From NCBI RefSeq assembly GCF_022511585.1, contig NZ_JAKWBN010000006.1, positions 62,001 through 126,000 of the forward strand: a stretch of DNA of 64,000 nt. Reading direction: 5' to 3'. Made by a program: the position numbers and the translations under genes. Numbering within the stretch: the first letter of the stretch is position 1; each line of letters starts with the position of its first letter. Of the stretch, positions 55,784 to 64,000 are shown piece by piece. This DNA is from Shimazuella soli. GTDB taxonomy: Bacteria > Bacillota > Bacilli > Thermoactinomycetales > Thermoactinomycetaceae. The notes under the pieces are model-generated. The model ran no database searches. It saw only the letters and a list, made by a program, of their open reading frames with translations, and was not told the DNA's origin.

Positions 55784-56446
55784 TTGGGTCAAAAAGTTAG
55801 CCCAGTGGGACTGAGAGTCGGGATTATTCGTGATTGGGAATCCAAATGGTACGGTGGCAAAGATTACGCTACACTACTTCATGAAGATATCCGTGTTCGC
55901 GATCACATCAAAAAACAATTGAAAGATTCCTCAGTTTCTAAAGTAGAGATCGAACGTGCAGCCAACCGCCTAAACGTATCCATCTATACAGCGAAACCTG
56001 GTATGGTTATTGGGAAAGGCGGTACAGAAGTAGAAAAACTTCGTAACCAACTTACCAAAATGACTGGTAAAAAAGTTCACATCAATATCAATGAAATCAA
56101 AAACCCTGAGTTGGATGCTTATCTTGTAGCTGAAAACATTGCAAGTCAGCTAGAGCGCCGTGTTTCTTTCCGTCGCGCTATGAAACAAGCAATCGGACGT
56201 ACCCTTCGTTCCGGTGCAAAAGGGGTTCGTACACTAGTAAGTGGTCGTCTTGGTGGTGCTGATATCGCTCGTAGTGAGGGATATAGCGAAGGTACGGTTC
56301 CACTTCATACTTTACGTGCTGATATCGATTATGGTTTTGCAGAAGCACATACCACTTATGGTCGTATCGGAGTAAAAGTATGGATTTACCGTGGTGAAGT
56401 ACTGCCTACCAAAGGGAAAAAAGGAGCAGTCGAAGGAGGCGAGTAA
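55784..56446 (+). CDS. rpsC: Ribosomal protein S3
   Basis: The 220-residue protein has [14 protein letters not shown], the KH motif [15 protein letters not shown] and the C-terminal domain. TTG start after AAGGAGGG. It lines the mRNA entry channel. Confidence 0.98.
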   Translation: MGQKVSPVGLRVGIIRDWESKWYGGKDYATLLHEDIRVRDHIKKQLKDSSVSKVEIERAANRLNVSIYTAKPGMVIGKGGTEVEKLRNQLTKMTGKKVHININEIKNPELDAYLVAENIASQLERRVSFRRAMKQAIGRTLRSGAKGVRTLVSGRLGGADIARSEGYSEGTVPLHTLRADIDYGFAEAHTTYGRIGVKVWIYRGEVLPTKGKKGAVEGGE

Positions 56447-56449
56447 CGC

Positions 56450-56872
56450 ATGCTAATGCCAAAAAAGGTCAAGTTTCGTCGTCCTCACCGTGGTAAAATG
56501 CGTGGGAAGGCGAAAGGCGGAACAGAAGTTGCTTTTGGTGAATACGGCCTGAAAGCATTGGAACCATCTTGGATTACCAACCGTCAAATTGAAGCAGCGC
56601 GTATTGCGATGACTCGTTATATCAAACGTGGTGGGAAAGTATGGATTAAGATTTTCCCAGATAAGCCAATTACTCAAAAACCTCTTGAGGTTCGTATGGG
56701 TAGCGGTAAAGGTTCCCCTGAAAAATGGGTAGCTGTTGTAAAACCTGGTAAAATCATGTTTGAATTGGCGGGAGTACCAGAGGAAGTTGCACGTGAAGCA
56801 ATGCGTCTAGCAGCTCACAAACTTCCAATCAAAACAAAATTTGTAAAACGTGAAGCAGGTGGTAACGAATGA
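56450..56872 (+). CDS. rplP: Ribosomal protein L16
   Basis: The 140-residue protein has [19 protein letters not shown] and [31 protein letters not shown] precedes the ATG. It overlaps rpmC by 4 bases. Confidence 0.98.
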   Translation: MLMPKKVKFRRPHRGKMRGKAKGGTEVAFGEYGLKALEPSWITNRQIEAARIAMTRYIKRGGKVWIKIFPDKPITQKPLEVRMGSGKGSPEKWVAVVKPGKIMFELAGVPEEVAREAMRLAAHKLPIKTKFVKREAGGNE

Positions 56873-57081
56873 AAGCAGCAGAGCTAATCGAGTTGACCAC
56901 CACTGAGATCGAACAAAAACTGACGCAGTACAAAGAAGAATTGTTTAACCTACGTTTTCAATCTGCAACAGGGCAATTGGAAAACCCAAACCGCTTGGGT
57001 CAAGTACGCAAAGACATTGCCCGTTGTAAAACGGTCCTTCGCCAGCGTGAACTGGATAGCGAAAGGAGGAATCAGGGTTGA
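56869..57081 (+). CDS. rpmC: Ribosomal protein L29
   Basis: The 70-residue helical protein has [25 protein letters not shown] overlap with rplP and a 4-base overlap with rpsQ. It sits near the tunnel exit with L23. Confidence 0.97.
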   Translation: MKAAELIELTTTEIEQKLTQYKEELFNLRFQSATGQLENPNRLGQVRKDIARCKTVLRQRELDSERRNQG

Positions 57082-57347
57082 GCGAACAACGTACAACACG
57101 TCGGAAAGTACGTGTCGGTAAAGTGGTCAGCGACAAAATGGATAAAACAGTTGTAGTTGCAGTTGAAACCTACAAAAAGGATCGTCTGTACGGCAAACGC
57201 GTAAAACATACCAAAAAGTTTAAAGCCCATGATGAGAACAACCAAGCCAAAACAGGTGACATCGTAAGAATCATGGAGACTCGCCCATTATCGAAAGATA
57301 AAAATTGGCGTCTCGTAGAGATTGTAGAAGAGGCTGTCATCATCTAA
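57078..57347 (+). CDS. rpsQ: Ribosomal protein S17
   Basis: The 89-residue OB-fold protein has [19 protein letters not shown] and [23 protein letters not shown] start (TTGA overlap with rpmC) after AAAGGAGGAATCAGG. Confidence 0.97.
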   Translation: MSEQRTTRRKVRVGKVVSDKMDKTVVVAVETYKKDRLYGKRVKHTKKFKAHDENNQAKTGDIVRIMETRPLSKDKNWRLVEIVEEAVII

Positions 57348-57377
57348 GGAGTTCTCTTAAGGAAGGAGGAAAGACCG

Positions 57378-57746
57378 ATGATTCAACAACAGACACGTCT
57401 TCGAGTTGCAGATAACTCCGGTGCAAAGGAAATCATGTGTATCCGTGTGTTAGGCGGATCGAAGAAGTCTACTGCTGGTATCGGTGATATCATCGTTGCT
57501 TCGGTGAAACAAGCTACACCCGGAGGCGTTGTTAAGAAAGGCGATGTAGTGAAGTGCGTAGTAGTGCGTACTGTTCGTCCAAACCGTCGTCCTGATGGCT
57601 CCTATATTCGTTTCGATGAAAATGCAGCAGTCGTGATTAAGGATGACAAAAGCCCACGTGGTACCCGTATCTTTGGACCAGTTGCCCGTGAGTTACGTGA
57701 TCGCGACTTTATGAAGATTATCTCCTTAGCACCAGAAGTGCTTTAA
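57378..57746 (+). CDS. rplN: Ribosomal protein L14
   Basis: The 122-residue protein has [18 protein letters not shown] and [34 protein letters not shown] precedes the ATG. Confidence 0.98.
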   Translation: MIQQQTRLRVADNSGAKEIMCIRVLGGSKKSTAGIGDIIVASVKQATPGGVVKKGDVVKCVVVRTVRPNRRPDGSYIRFDENAAVVIKDDKSPRGTRIFGPVARELRDRDFMKIISLAPEVL

Positions 57747-57780
57747 GGACAGATCGTGAGAGATAAGGAGGTGCGCGTAA

Positions 57781-58161
57781 GTGAAAAGCGAAAAACGCCC
57801 CAATAAACTTCACATCAAAACTGGTGATACGGTTATCGTGATGCGTGGGAAAGAAGCTCCATACTTCCAAGATGGCAAAAAGGTGTACACGAAAGGTCGT
57901 GTCATCAAAATGCTTCCTAAAGAAGGTAGAGCACTTGTTGAGGGAGTCAACATGGTGAAGAAACACTCCCGTCCAACACAAGCAAATCCTCAAGGTGGAA
58001 TTATCGAGAAAGAAGCACCAATCGATGTATCCAACTTGATGATCGAAGACCCAAAAACAAAACAACCAACCCGTATTGGCTATAAGTTTATCGAAGGTAA
58101 AAACGGTGAACAGAAAAAAGTACGGTTTGCGAAAAAGTCAGGCGAAATCCTGGATAAATAG
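57781..58161 (+). CDS. rplX: Ribosomal protein L24, longer than usual
   Basis: The 126-residue protein is about 20 residues longer than Bacillus L24 (103). The C-terminal part ([21 protein letters not shown]) is standard. The KOW region near the start has an insertion: [20 protein letters not shown] in place of the short GKDKGKQGTI loop. The N terminus has an extra KSEKRPN. GTG start after AAGGAGGTGCGCGTAA. The insertion would lie on the ribosome surface. Confidence 0.95.
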   Translation: MKSEKRPNKLHIKTGDTVIVMRGKEAPYFQDGKKVYTKGRVIKMLPKEGRALVEGVNMVKKHSRPTQANPQGGIIEKEAPIDVSNLMIEDPKTKQPTRIGYKFIEGKNGEQKKVRFAKKSGEILDK

Positions 58162-58184
58162 TATGAGGAAGGGAGGTACATTCC

Positions 58185-58727
58185 TTGACTGCTCGGTTAA
58201 AAGAACAATATACAAATGAAATTATTCCATCTTTGATGAATAAGTTTGAGTACAAGTCTGTTATGCAAGTTCCAAAAGTGGAGAAGATCGTTTTGAACAT
58301 GGGTGTTGGTGAAGCTGTTCAAAACTCCAAAGTGTTGGACAACGCAGTAGAAGATATGACAGCTATCGCTGGTCAAAAACCAGTGATTACTCGAGCAAAA
58401 AAATCAATCGCAGGTTTTAAACTTCGTGAAGGCATGCCAATCGGAGTAAAAGTTACCCTACGTGGTAAGCGTATGTATGATTTCTTAGACAAATTGATCA
58501 ACATCTCGCTGCCTCGTGTCCGCGACTTCCGTGGTATTTCCCCTAAATCTTTTGATGGACGTGGAAACTATACTCTAGGGGTTAAAGAACAATTAATTTT
58601 CCCAGAAATCTCGTACGATAAGGTAGATAAAGTGCGCGGTATGGATGTAGTTATCGTAACTACTGCTAACACCGATGAAGAAGCATTTACACTACTTTCT
58701 GAAATGGGAATGCCATTTCGTAAATAA
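58185..58727 (+). CDS. rplE: Ribosomal protein L5
   Basis: The 180-residue 5S rRNA-binding protein has [36 protein letters not shown] and [21 protein letters not shown] start after AAGGGAGG. Confidence 0.98.
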   Translation: MTARLKEQYTNEIIPSLMNKFEYKSVMQVPKVEKIVLNMGVGEAVQNSKVLDNAVEDMTAIAGQKPVITRAKKSIAGFKLREGMPIGVKVTLRGKRMYDFLDKLINISLPRVRDFRGISPKSFDGRGNYTLGVKEQLIFPEISYDKVDKVRGMDVVIVTTANTDEEAFTLLSEMGMPFRK

Positions 58728-58749
58728 ATGAGGCAAAGGAGGGAATCCG

Positions 58750-58935
58750 TTGGCCAGAAAATCGATGATCGTCAAATCACAGCGTAAACCGAAGTTTGAG
58801 GTACAAGGGTACACTCGTTGTGAACGTTGTGGACGTCCTCACTCTGTATTACGCAAATTTCGACTATGTCGTATCTGTTTCCGTGAATTGGCCTACAAAG
58901 GGCAGATTCCCGGCGTAAAAAAAGCAAGCTGGTAA
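58750..58935 (+). CDS. rpsZ: Ribosomal protein S14, zinc-binding type
   Basis: The 61-residue protein is the short C+ form with CERCGRPHS and CRICFRE zinc ligands. TTG start after AAAGGAGGG. Confidence 0.97.
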   Translation: MARKSMIVKSQRKPKFEVQGYTRCERCGRPHSVLRKFRLCRICFRELAYKGQIPGVKKASW

Positions 58936-58959
58936 TGCTTCTGAAAGGAGGGCTCACAC

Positions 58960-59358
58960 ATGGTGATGACAGATCCCATTGCGGATATGCTGACTAGAAT
59001 TCGTAACGCAAACATGGTTCGCCATGAAAGTGTTGAACTACCTGCTTCTCGTGTGAAACGTGAGATTGCAGAAATTCTAAAACAAGAAGGATTTATTCGC
59101 GATGCTGAATACATTGAGGATAGTAAACAAGGAATCCTTCGTATCTTCTTAAAGTACGGTACAAACAACGAAAAAGTAATCACTGGTCTAAAAAGAATCA
59201 GTAAACCTGGACTTCGTGTATATGCCAAATCTAATGAAGTACCTCGTGTGCTGCGTGGACTTGGAATCGCGATTCTATCTACCAATAAAGGAATCATAAC
59301 CGACAAAGTAGCACGTCAACAACGCGTTGGTGGAGAAGTGCTAGCATACATCTGGTAA
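58960..59358 (+). CDS. rpsH: Ribosomal protein S8
   Basis: The 132-residue protein has [18 protein letters not shown] and the C-terminal GGEVLAYIW. Start MVMTDP matches Bacillus. AAAGGAGGG precedes it. Confidence 0.98.
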   Translation: MVMTDPIADMLTRIRNANMVRHESVELPASRVKREIAEILKQEGFIRDAEYIEDSKQGILRIFLKYGTNNEKVITGLKRISKPGLRVYAKSNEVPRVLRGLGIAILSTNKGIITDKVARQQRVGGEVLAYIW

Positions 59359-59377
59359 TGATGGAGGTGAACCAAAC

Positions 59378-59914
59378 ATGTCTCGTATCGGGAAGAAACC
59401 TATTACCGTACCTGCTGGTGTAGAAGTAAACCTAGAAGGCAATCAGTTGACGGTAAAAGGCCCCAAAGGTACATTGGTCCGCAATTTGCACGCTGATATG
59501 AAGATCAATATCTCAGATAACGAGTTATTGATTGAGCGTCCTAGCGACAATCGTACACATCGGGCACTGCACGGAACAACTCGTAGTATCATCTCCAACA
59601 TGGTGGAAGGTGTATCTACTGGTTTTGCGAAAACACTTGAACTAGTCGGTGTAGGTTACCGTGCATCCAAAAAAGGATCAAATATAGTATTAAACGTTGG
59701 ATATTCTCATCCAGTTGAGATTACTCCAATTGAAGGTATCGAACTAGATGTTCCTACCCAAACACAAGTTGTTGTCAAAGGTATTGACAAAGAAAAAGTC
59801 GGTGCTATGGCAGCTAATATTCGTTCCGTTCGTGAACCAGAGCCTTACAAAGGCAAAGGGATTAAATATAGTACAGAACGAATTCGTCGTAAAGAAGGTA
59901 AAACTGGTAAGTAG
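59378..59914 (+). CDS. rplF: Ribosomal protein L6
   Basis: The 178-residue protein has [15 protein letters not shown], two alpha/beta repeats and the C-terminal [23 protein letters not shown] precedes the ATG. Confidence 0.98.
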   Translation: MSRIGKKPITVPAGVEVNLEGNQLTVKGPKGTLVRNLHADMKINISDNELLIERPSDNRTHRALHGTTRSIISNMVEGVSTGFAKTLELVGVGYRASKKGSNIVLNVGYSHPVEITPIEGIELDVPTQTQVVVKGIDKEKVGAMAANIRSVREPEPYKGKGIKYSTERIRRKEGKTGK

Positions 59915-59946
59915 AATTTTTAAATCAGAAGGGAGTGAACCAGACC

Positions 59947-60309
59947 GTGATTCAAAAAGAAGATCGCAATCAAAAACGGAAAAAGCGTCACCTTCGGGTT
60001 CGGAAAAAACTTTTTGGCACGGCTCTTCGTCCTCGCCTCAATGTATTCCGTTCATCCAAGAATATCTATGCACAACTTATTGATGATGAAGCAGGCGTAA
60101 CCCTTGTTTCGGCTTCTACGGTTGATAAAGAGTACCAAGGTGCAGGTGGCGGAACTGTTGAAGCAGCAAAAAGTGTCGGTGAGTTAATTGCCAAACGTGC
60201 TATCGAAAAAGGATTCAATAAAGTTGTGTTTGATCGTGGAGGATACCTCTATCATGGTCGTGTACAAGCCTTAGCGGATGGGGCAAGGGAAGGAGGTCTT
60301 GACTTCTAA
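59947..60309 (+). CDS. rplR: Ribosomal protein L18
   Basis: The 120-residue 5S rRNA-binding protein has [19 protein letters not shown] and [17 protein letters not shown] 59947 follows AAGGGAG at 11 bases and gives the normal length; the GTG at 59935 overlaps that site. Confidence 0.96.
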   Translation: MIQKEDRNQKRKKRHLRVRKKLFGTALRPRLNVFRSSKNIYAQLIDDEAGVTLVSASTVDKEYQGAGGGTVEAAKSVGELIAKRAIEKGFNKVVFDRGGYLYHGRVQALADGAREGGLDF

Positions 60310-60824
60310 TGAAACAGAACAAAGGTAATAGAAGAGATAGTGCACAGTCCGAGTTCACTGAAAAACTTGTCAACATCAATCGTGTAGCGAAAGTTGTAAA
60401 AGGTGGACGTCGTTTCAGCTTTAGCGCACTAGTTGTTGTTGGAGACGGAAAAGGACGAGTTGGCGCTGGCATCGGTAAAGCTGCAGAAGTACCAGAAGCA
60501 ATCAAAAAAGGTGTAGAAGCAGCGAAGAAAAACTTGATCACTGTTCCTCTAACTGGAAACACGATTCCTCATGATATCGTAGGACGTTTTGGAGCAGGGA
60601 AAGTTCTTTTGAAACCAGCTAGTCAAGGTACCGGTGTTATCGCTGGTGGTCCTGTGCGTGATGTTTTAACAGTTGCTGGTGTTGGTGATATTTTGACGAA
60701 ATCAACCGGTTCCAATAATCCAATTAACATGGTGCGTGCAACGCTCGCTGGTCTTTCTAATCTAAAACAAGCAGATCAAGTTGCAAAACTACGTGGCAAA
60801 ACTGTTGAAGAGCTACTCGGATAA
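60309..60824 (+). CDS. rpsE: Ribosomal protein S5
   Basis: The 171-residue protein has the N-terminal dsRBD-like domain ([30 protein letters not shown]) and the loop of spectinomycin-resistance positions unchanged. TAATG overlap with rplR; GGAAGGAGG lies inside rplR. Confidence 0.98.
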   Translation: MKQNKGNRRDSAQSEFTEKLVNINRVAKVVKGGRRFSFSALVVVGDGKGRVGAGIGKAAEVPEAIKKGVEAAKKNLITVPLTGNTIPHDIVGRFGAGKVLLKPASQGTGVIAGGPVRDVLTVAGVGDILTKSTGSNNPINMVRATLAGLSNLKQADQVAKLRGKTVEELLG

Positions 60825-60836
60825 GGAGGGATAACC

Positions 60837-61025
60837 GTGGCAAACAAATTAGCGATTACCCTCAAACGGAGTATGATTGGGCAGTCGGAGCGCGTTCGGG
60901 TAACCCTTCGTACATTAGGCCTAACCAAACGTGAACAAACTGTAGTCAAGCCAGACAATGCTTCGATTCGAGGTATGGTAAATAAAGTTGTTCATCTTGT
61001 AGATGTAAAAGAAGTAACGGAATAA
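60837..61025 (+). CDS. rpmD: Ribosomal protein L30
   Basis: The 62-residue protein has [20 protein letters not shown] and [15 protein letters not shown] start after AAGGAGGG. Confidence 0.97.
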   Translation: MANKLAITLKRSMIGQSERVRVTLRTLGLTKREQTVVKPDNASIRGMVNKVVHLVDVKEVTE

Positions 61026-61059
61026 TAGCATTGACTTAGTACAAGAGGAGGTGCAAAGC

Positions 61060-61500
61060 ATGAAATTAAACGAGCTAAAACCAGCACCTGGTTCTCGCAA
61101 AGAGTCAAGACGTGTAGGTCGTGGAATGGCTTCTGGTTCTGGTAAAACTTCTGGTCGTGGACATAAAGGTCAAAACGCTCGCTCAGGTGGTGGAGTTCGA
61201 CCTGGTTTTGAGGGTGGTCAAAATCCAATTTACCGTCGTTTGCCAAAACGTGGATTTACTAGTCCGAATCGCAAAGAGTATGCGATCGTAAATCTTGATA
61301 CTTTGAATCGTTTTGCTGAGGGTACAGAAGTTACTCCTGAGCTACTCACAGAACTTGGTGTTGTCAAAGATACGAAGTCTGGAATTAAGATTCTTGGAAA
61401 TGGTGAGCTTCAAGTAAAGCTTTCTGTTAAAGCTCATAAGTTTTCCGAAACTGCAGCTGAGAAAATCAGAGCCGCTGGCGGAGCAACGGAGGTAATCTAA
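61060..61500 (+). CDS. rplO: Ribosomal protein L15
   Basis: The 146-residue protein has the Gly/Arg-rich N terminus ([20 protein letters not shown]) and the globular C-terminal domain. ATG 61060 follows GAGGAGGTGCAAAGC. It is followed after one base by secY. Confidence 0.98.
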   Translation: MKLNELKPAPGSRKESRRVGRGMASGSGKTSGRGHKGQNARSGGGVRPGFEGGQNPIYRRLPKRGFTSPNRKEYAIVNLDTLNRFAEGTEVTPELLTELGVVKDTKSGIKILGNGELQVKLSVKAHKFSETAAEKIRAAGGATEVI

Positions 61501-61501
61501 C

Positions 61502-62803
61502 ATGTTTGCGACCCTTGGTAACATTTTTAAGGTAGAAGATCTCCGCCGTCGAATACTATTTACTCTTATCATGTTGGTAGTTTTTCGGATTGGTAGTTTT
61601 ATACCAGTTCCAAATACTAATCCAGCTGTGCTTCAGCAACTTGCTGATAAAAGTCAAGGAGTATTCGGCCTGATCAATGCTTTTTCTGGTGGAGCTTTTC
61701 GTAATTTCTCTATCTTTGCGATGGGAATTATGCCTTACATTACTGCTTCGATTATTGTTCAGCTACTCACGATGGATGTAATTCCTGCATTTGCTCGTTG
61801 GGCAAAAGAAGGAGAGACAGGTAGACGTAAAATTACACAAGTTACACGTTATTTTACGATCGGTTTGGCGTTAATCCAATCCATTACTTTGTCCTTGGGA
61901 TTTGATCGTCTGCTAGGAAGTGGATTTATACAAAATCCTAACTTTTGGACTTATGCACTTATCTCTCTTACACTTACTGCGGGTACAACTTTCTTGATGT
62001 GGTTAGGGGAGCAAATTACAGAAAAAGGGATTGGGAACGGAATCTCTATTCTTATTTTTGCTGGTATCATGGCTAGCATCCCTAATCATATCAGTCAGGT
62101 ATACAGTAGCTTGTTTACCAAGAATGCACCTATTGCCATTGGTGTAATAAAAACTGTCGGATTACTTGTTGTAATTGTGATTGTCATCGCGGGCGTTATT
62201 TACATCCAACAGGGTGTACGTAAAATTCCAGTCCAATATACCAAAAGAGTTGTTGGTCGTAAGATGTACGGGGGTCAGTCGACACACTTGCCATTTAAAA
62301 TCAATGCTGCTGGTGTTATCCCTGTGATCTTTGCACTTTCCCTCTTGCTTTTCCCACCTACTATTGCGAGTTTCTGGGCGGGAAATGCAGTAGCGGACTG
62401 GATTCGCGTCAACTTTGACTATACGCAAGCTCCACTCGGTATGATTCTTTATCTGCTTCTCATTGTTGGGTTTACGTACTTTTATACTTTTGTACAAATT
62501 AACCCAATGCAACTTTCTGATCAGATGAAGAAAAATGGTGGTTTTGTTCCTGGTATCCGTCCTGGTAAAGCGACAGAATCTTATCTCACAAAAGTATTGA
62601 ATCGCCTTACGCTTCCAGGGGCATTCTTCCTTGCAGCAGTTGCTATTCTTCCAGTCTTTATCATTTCTATCTCAGGTCTTCCACAGTCTGTACAGATTGG
62701 TGGTACATCCCTTTTGATCGTTGTAGGGGTAGCACTTGAGACGATGAAGACGATCGAGAGCCAACTAATCAAGCGCCACTACAAAGGATTTATGAACAGC
62801 TAA
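61502..62803 (+). CDS. secY: SecY, protein translocase channel
   Basis: The 433-residue protein has ten predicted membrane helices, including the plug-adjacent NAFSGGAFRNFSIFAMGIMPY and the cytoplasmic loops TGRRKITQVTRY and KKNGGFVPGIRPG that contact SecA and ribosome. ATG at 61502 with GGAGG inside rplO. Confidence 0.98.
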   Translation: MFATLGNIFKVEDLRRRILFTLIMLVVFRIGSFIPVPNTNPAVLQQLADKSQGVFGLINAFSGGAFRNFSIFAMGIMPYITASIIVQLLTMDVIPAFARWAKEGETGRRKITQVTRYFTIGLALIQSITLSLGFDRLLGSGFIQNPNFWTYALISLTLTAGTTFLMWLGEQITEKGIGNGISILIFAGIMASIPNHISQVYSSLFTKNAPIAIGVIKTVGLLVVIVIVIAGVIYIQQGVRKIPVQYTKRVVGRKMYGGQSTHLPFKINAAGVIPVIFALSLLLFPPTIASFWAGNAVADWIRVNFDYTQAPLGMILYLLLIVGFTYFYTFVQINPMQLSDQMKKNGGFVPGIRPGKATESYLTKVLNRLTLPGAFFLAAVAILPVFIISISGLPQSVQIGGTSLLIVVGVALETMKTIESQLIKRHYKGFMNS

Positions 62804-62876
62804 GACAAAGAAATTGACATACACATGCGACCATAGGTCGAACTTGATACGTGTGGCCGTCCTTCCGGAGGGATGA

Positions 62877-64000
<1,124 letters not shown>

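Overview
The window is from a low-GC Gram-positive bacterium of the order Bacillales. The basis is gene order: ctsR-mcsA-mcsB-clpC, radA, disA, carD, yacL, ispD-ispF, T-box-cysE-cysS, mrnC, rlmB, yacP, sigH, rpmG-secE-nusG, rplKA, rplJL, ybxB, rpoBC, ybxF, the str operon (rpsL, rpsG, fusA, tuf) and the S10-spc operon up to adk-map all run in one direction, as on the Bacillus chromosome. Host coding DNA is AT-rich, Shine-Dalgarno sequences are strong (AAGGAGG type) and TTG/GTG starts are common. A member of the Thermoactinomycetaceae would fit, but that placement is inference and was not tested.

Layout. 1-12,900 is a mixed accessory region: the end of a probable Hsp70-like gene, a membrane protein with a degenerate J domain plus TPRs, a small membrane protein and its broken paralogue, an MFS (UMF1-type) exporter, a pseudokinase-TM-TPR protein, a secreted peptide, a standalone aspartate carbamoyltransferase, a YtkA-like lipoprotein beside a NarL-type two-component system, MgtC, and two genes of distinctly higher GC. 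13,000-17,730 is the CtsR-controlled protein quality-control operon. 17,815-30,108 carries DNA repair and c-di-AMP signalling (radA, disA), lipid synthesis (pssA), isoprenoid synthesis (ispDF), a cysteine T-box with cysES, RNA processing (mrnC, rlmB, yacP) and sigH. 30,109-47,417 is the rpmG/secE/nusG, L11-L1, L10-L12, rpoBC and str block. 47,418-51,900 is an accessory insertion between tuf and rpsJ, genes that are neighbours in Bacillus. 51,900-64,000 is the S10-spc-secY-adk-map operon.

The most striking observation is rplV (55,241-55,759). Ribosomal protein L22 carries an N-terminal extension of about 65 residues that looks like the ArgR winged-helix DNA-binding domain. It is read in one unbroken frame from a strong ribosome binding site, and no alternative start exists near the usual L22 N terminus.

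Other notable points are: three genes with GC content well above the host, each followed by a strong GC-rich hairpin and preceded by an AT-rich, host-like promoter (one has ten 11-residue acidic repeats); a lone TnpB whose RuvC-II glutamate appears displaced and which lacks the usual zinc finger; a TnpB-less relative of that element between sigH and rpmG that keeps both ends and an omega-RNA-like right end; and a long inverted repeat that may hide the pssA ribosome binding site. No tRNA, rRNA or CRISPR array was recognised. All functional calls come from reading the sequence; no database search was run.
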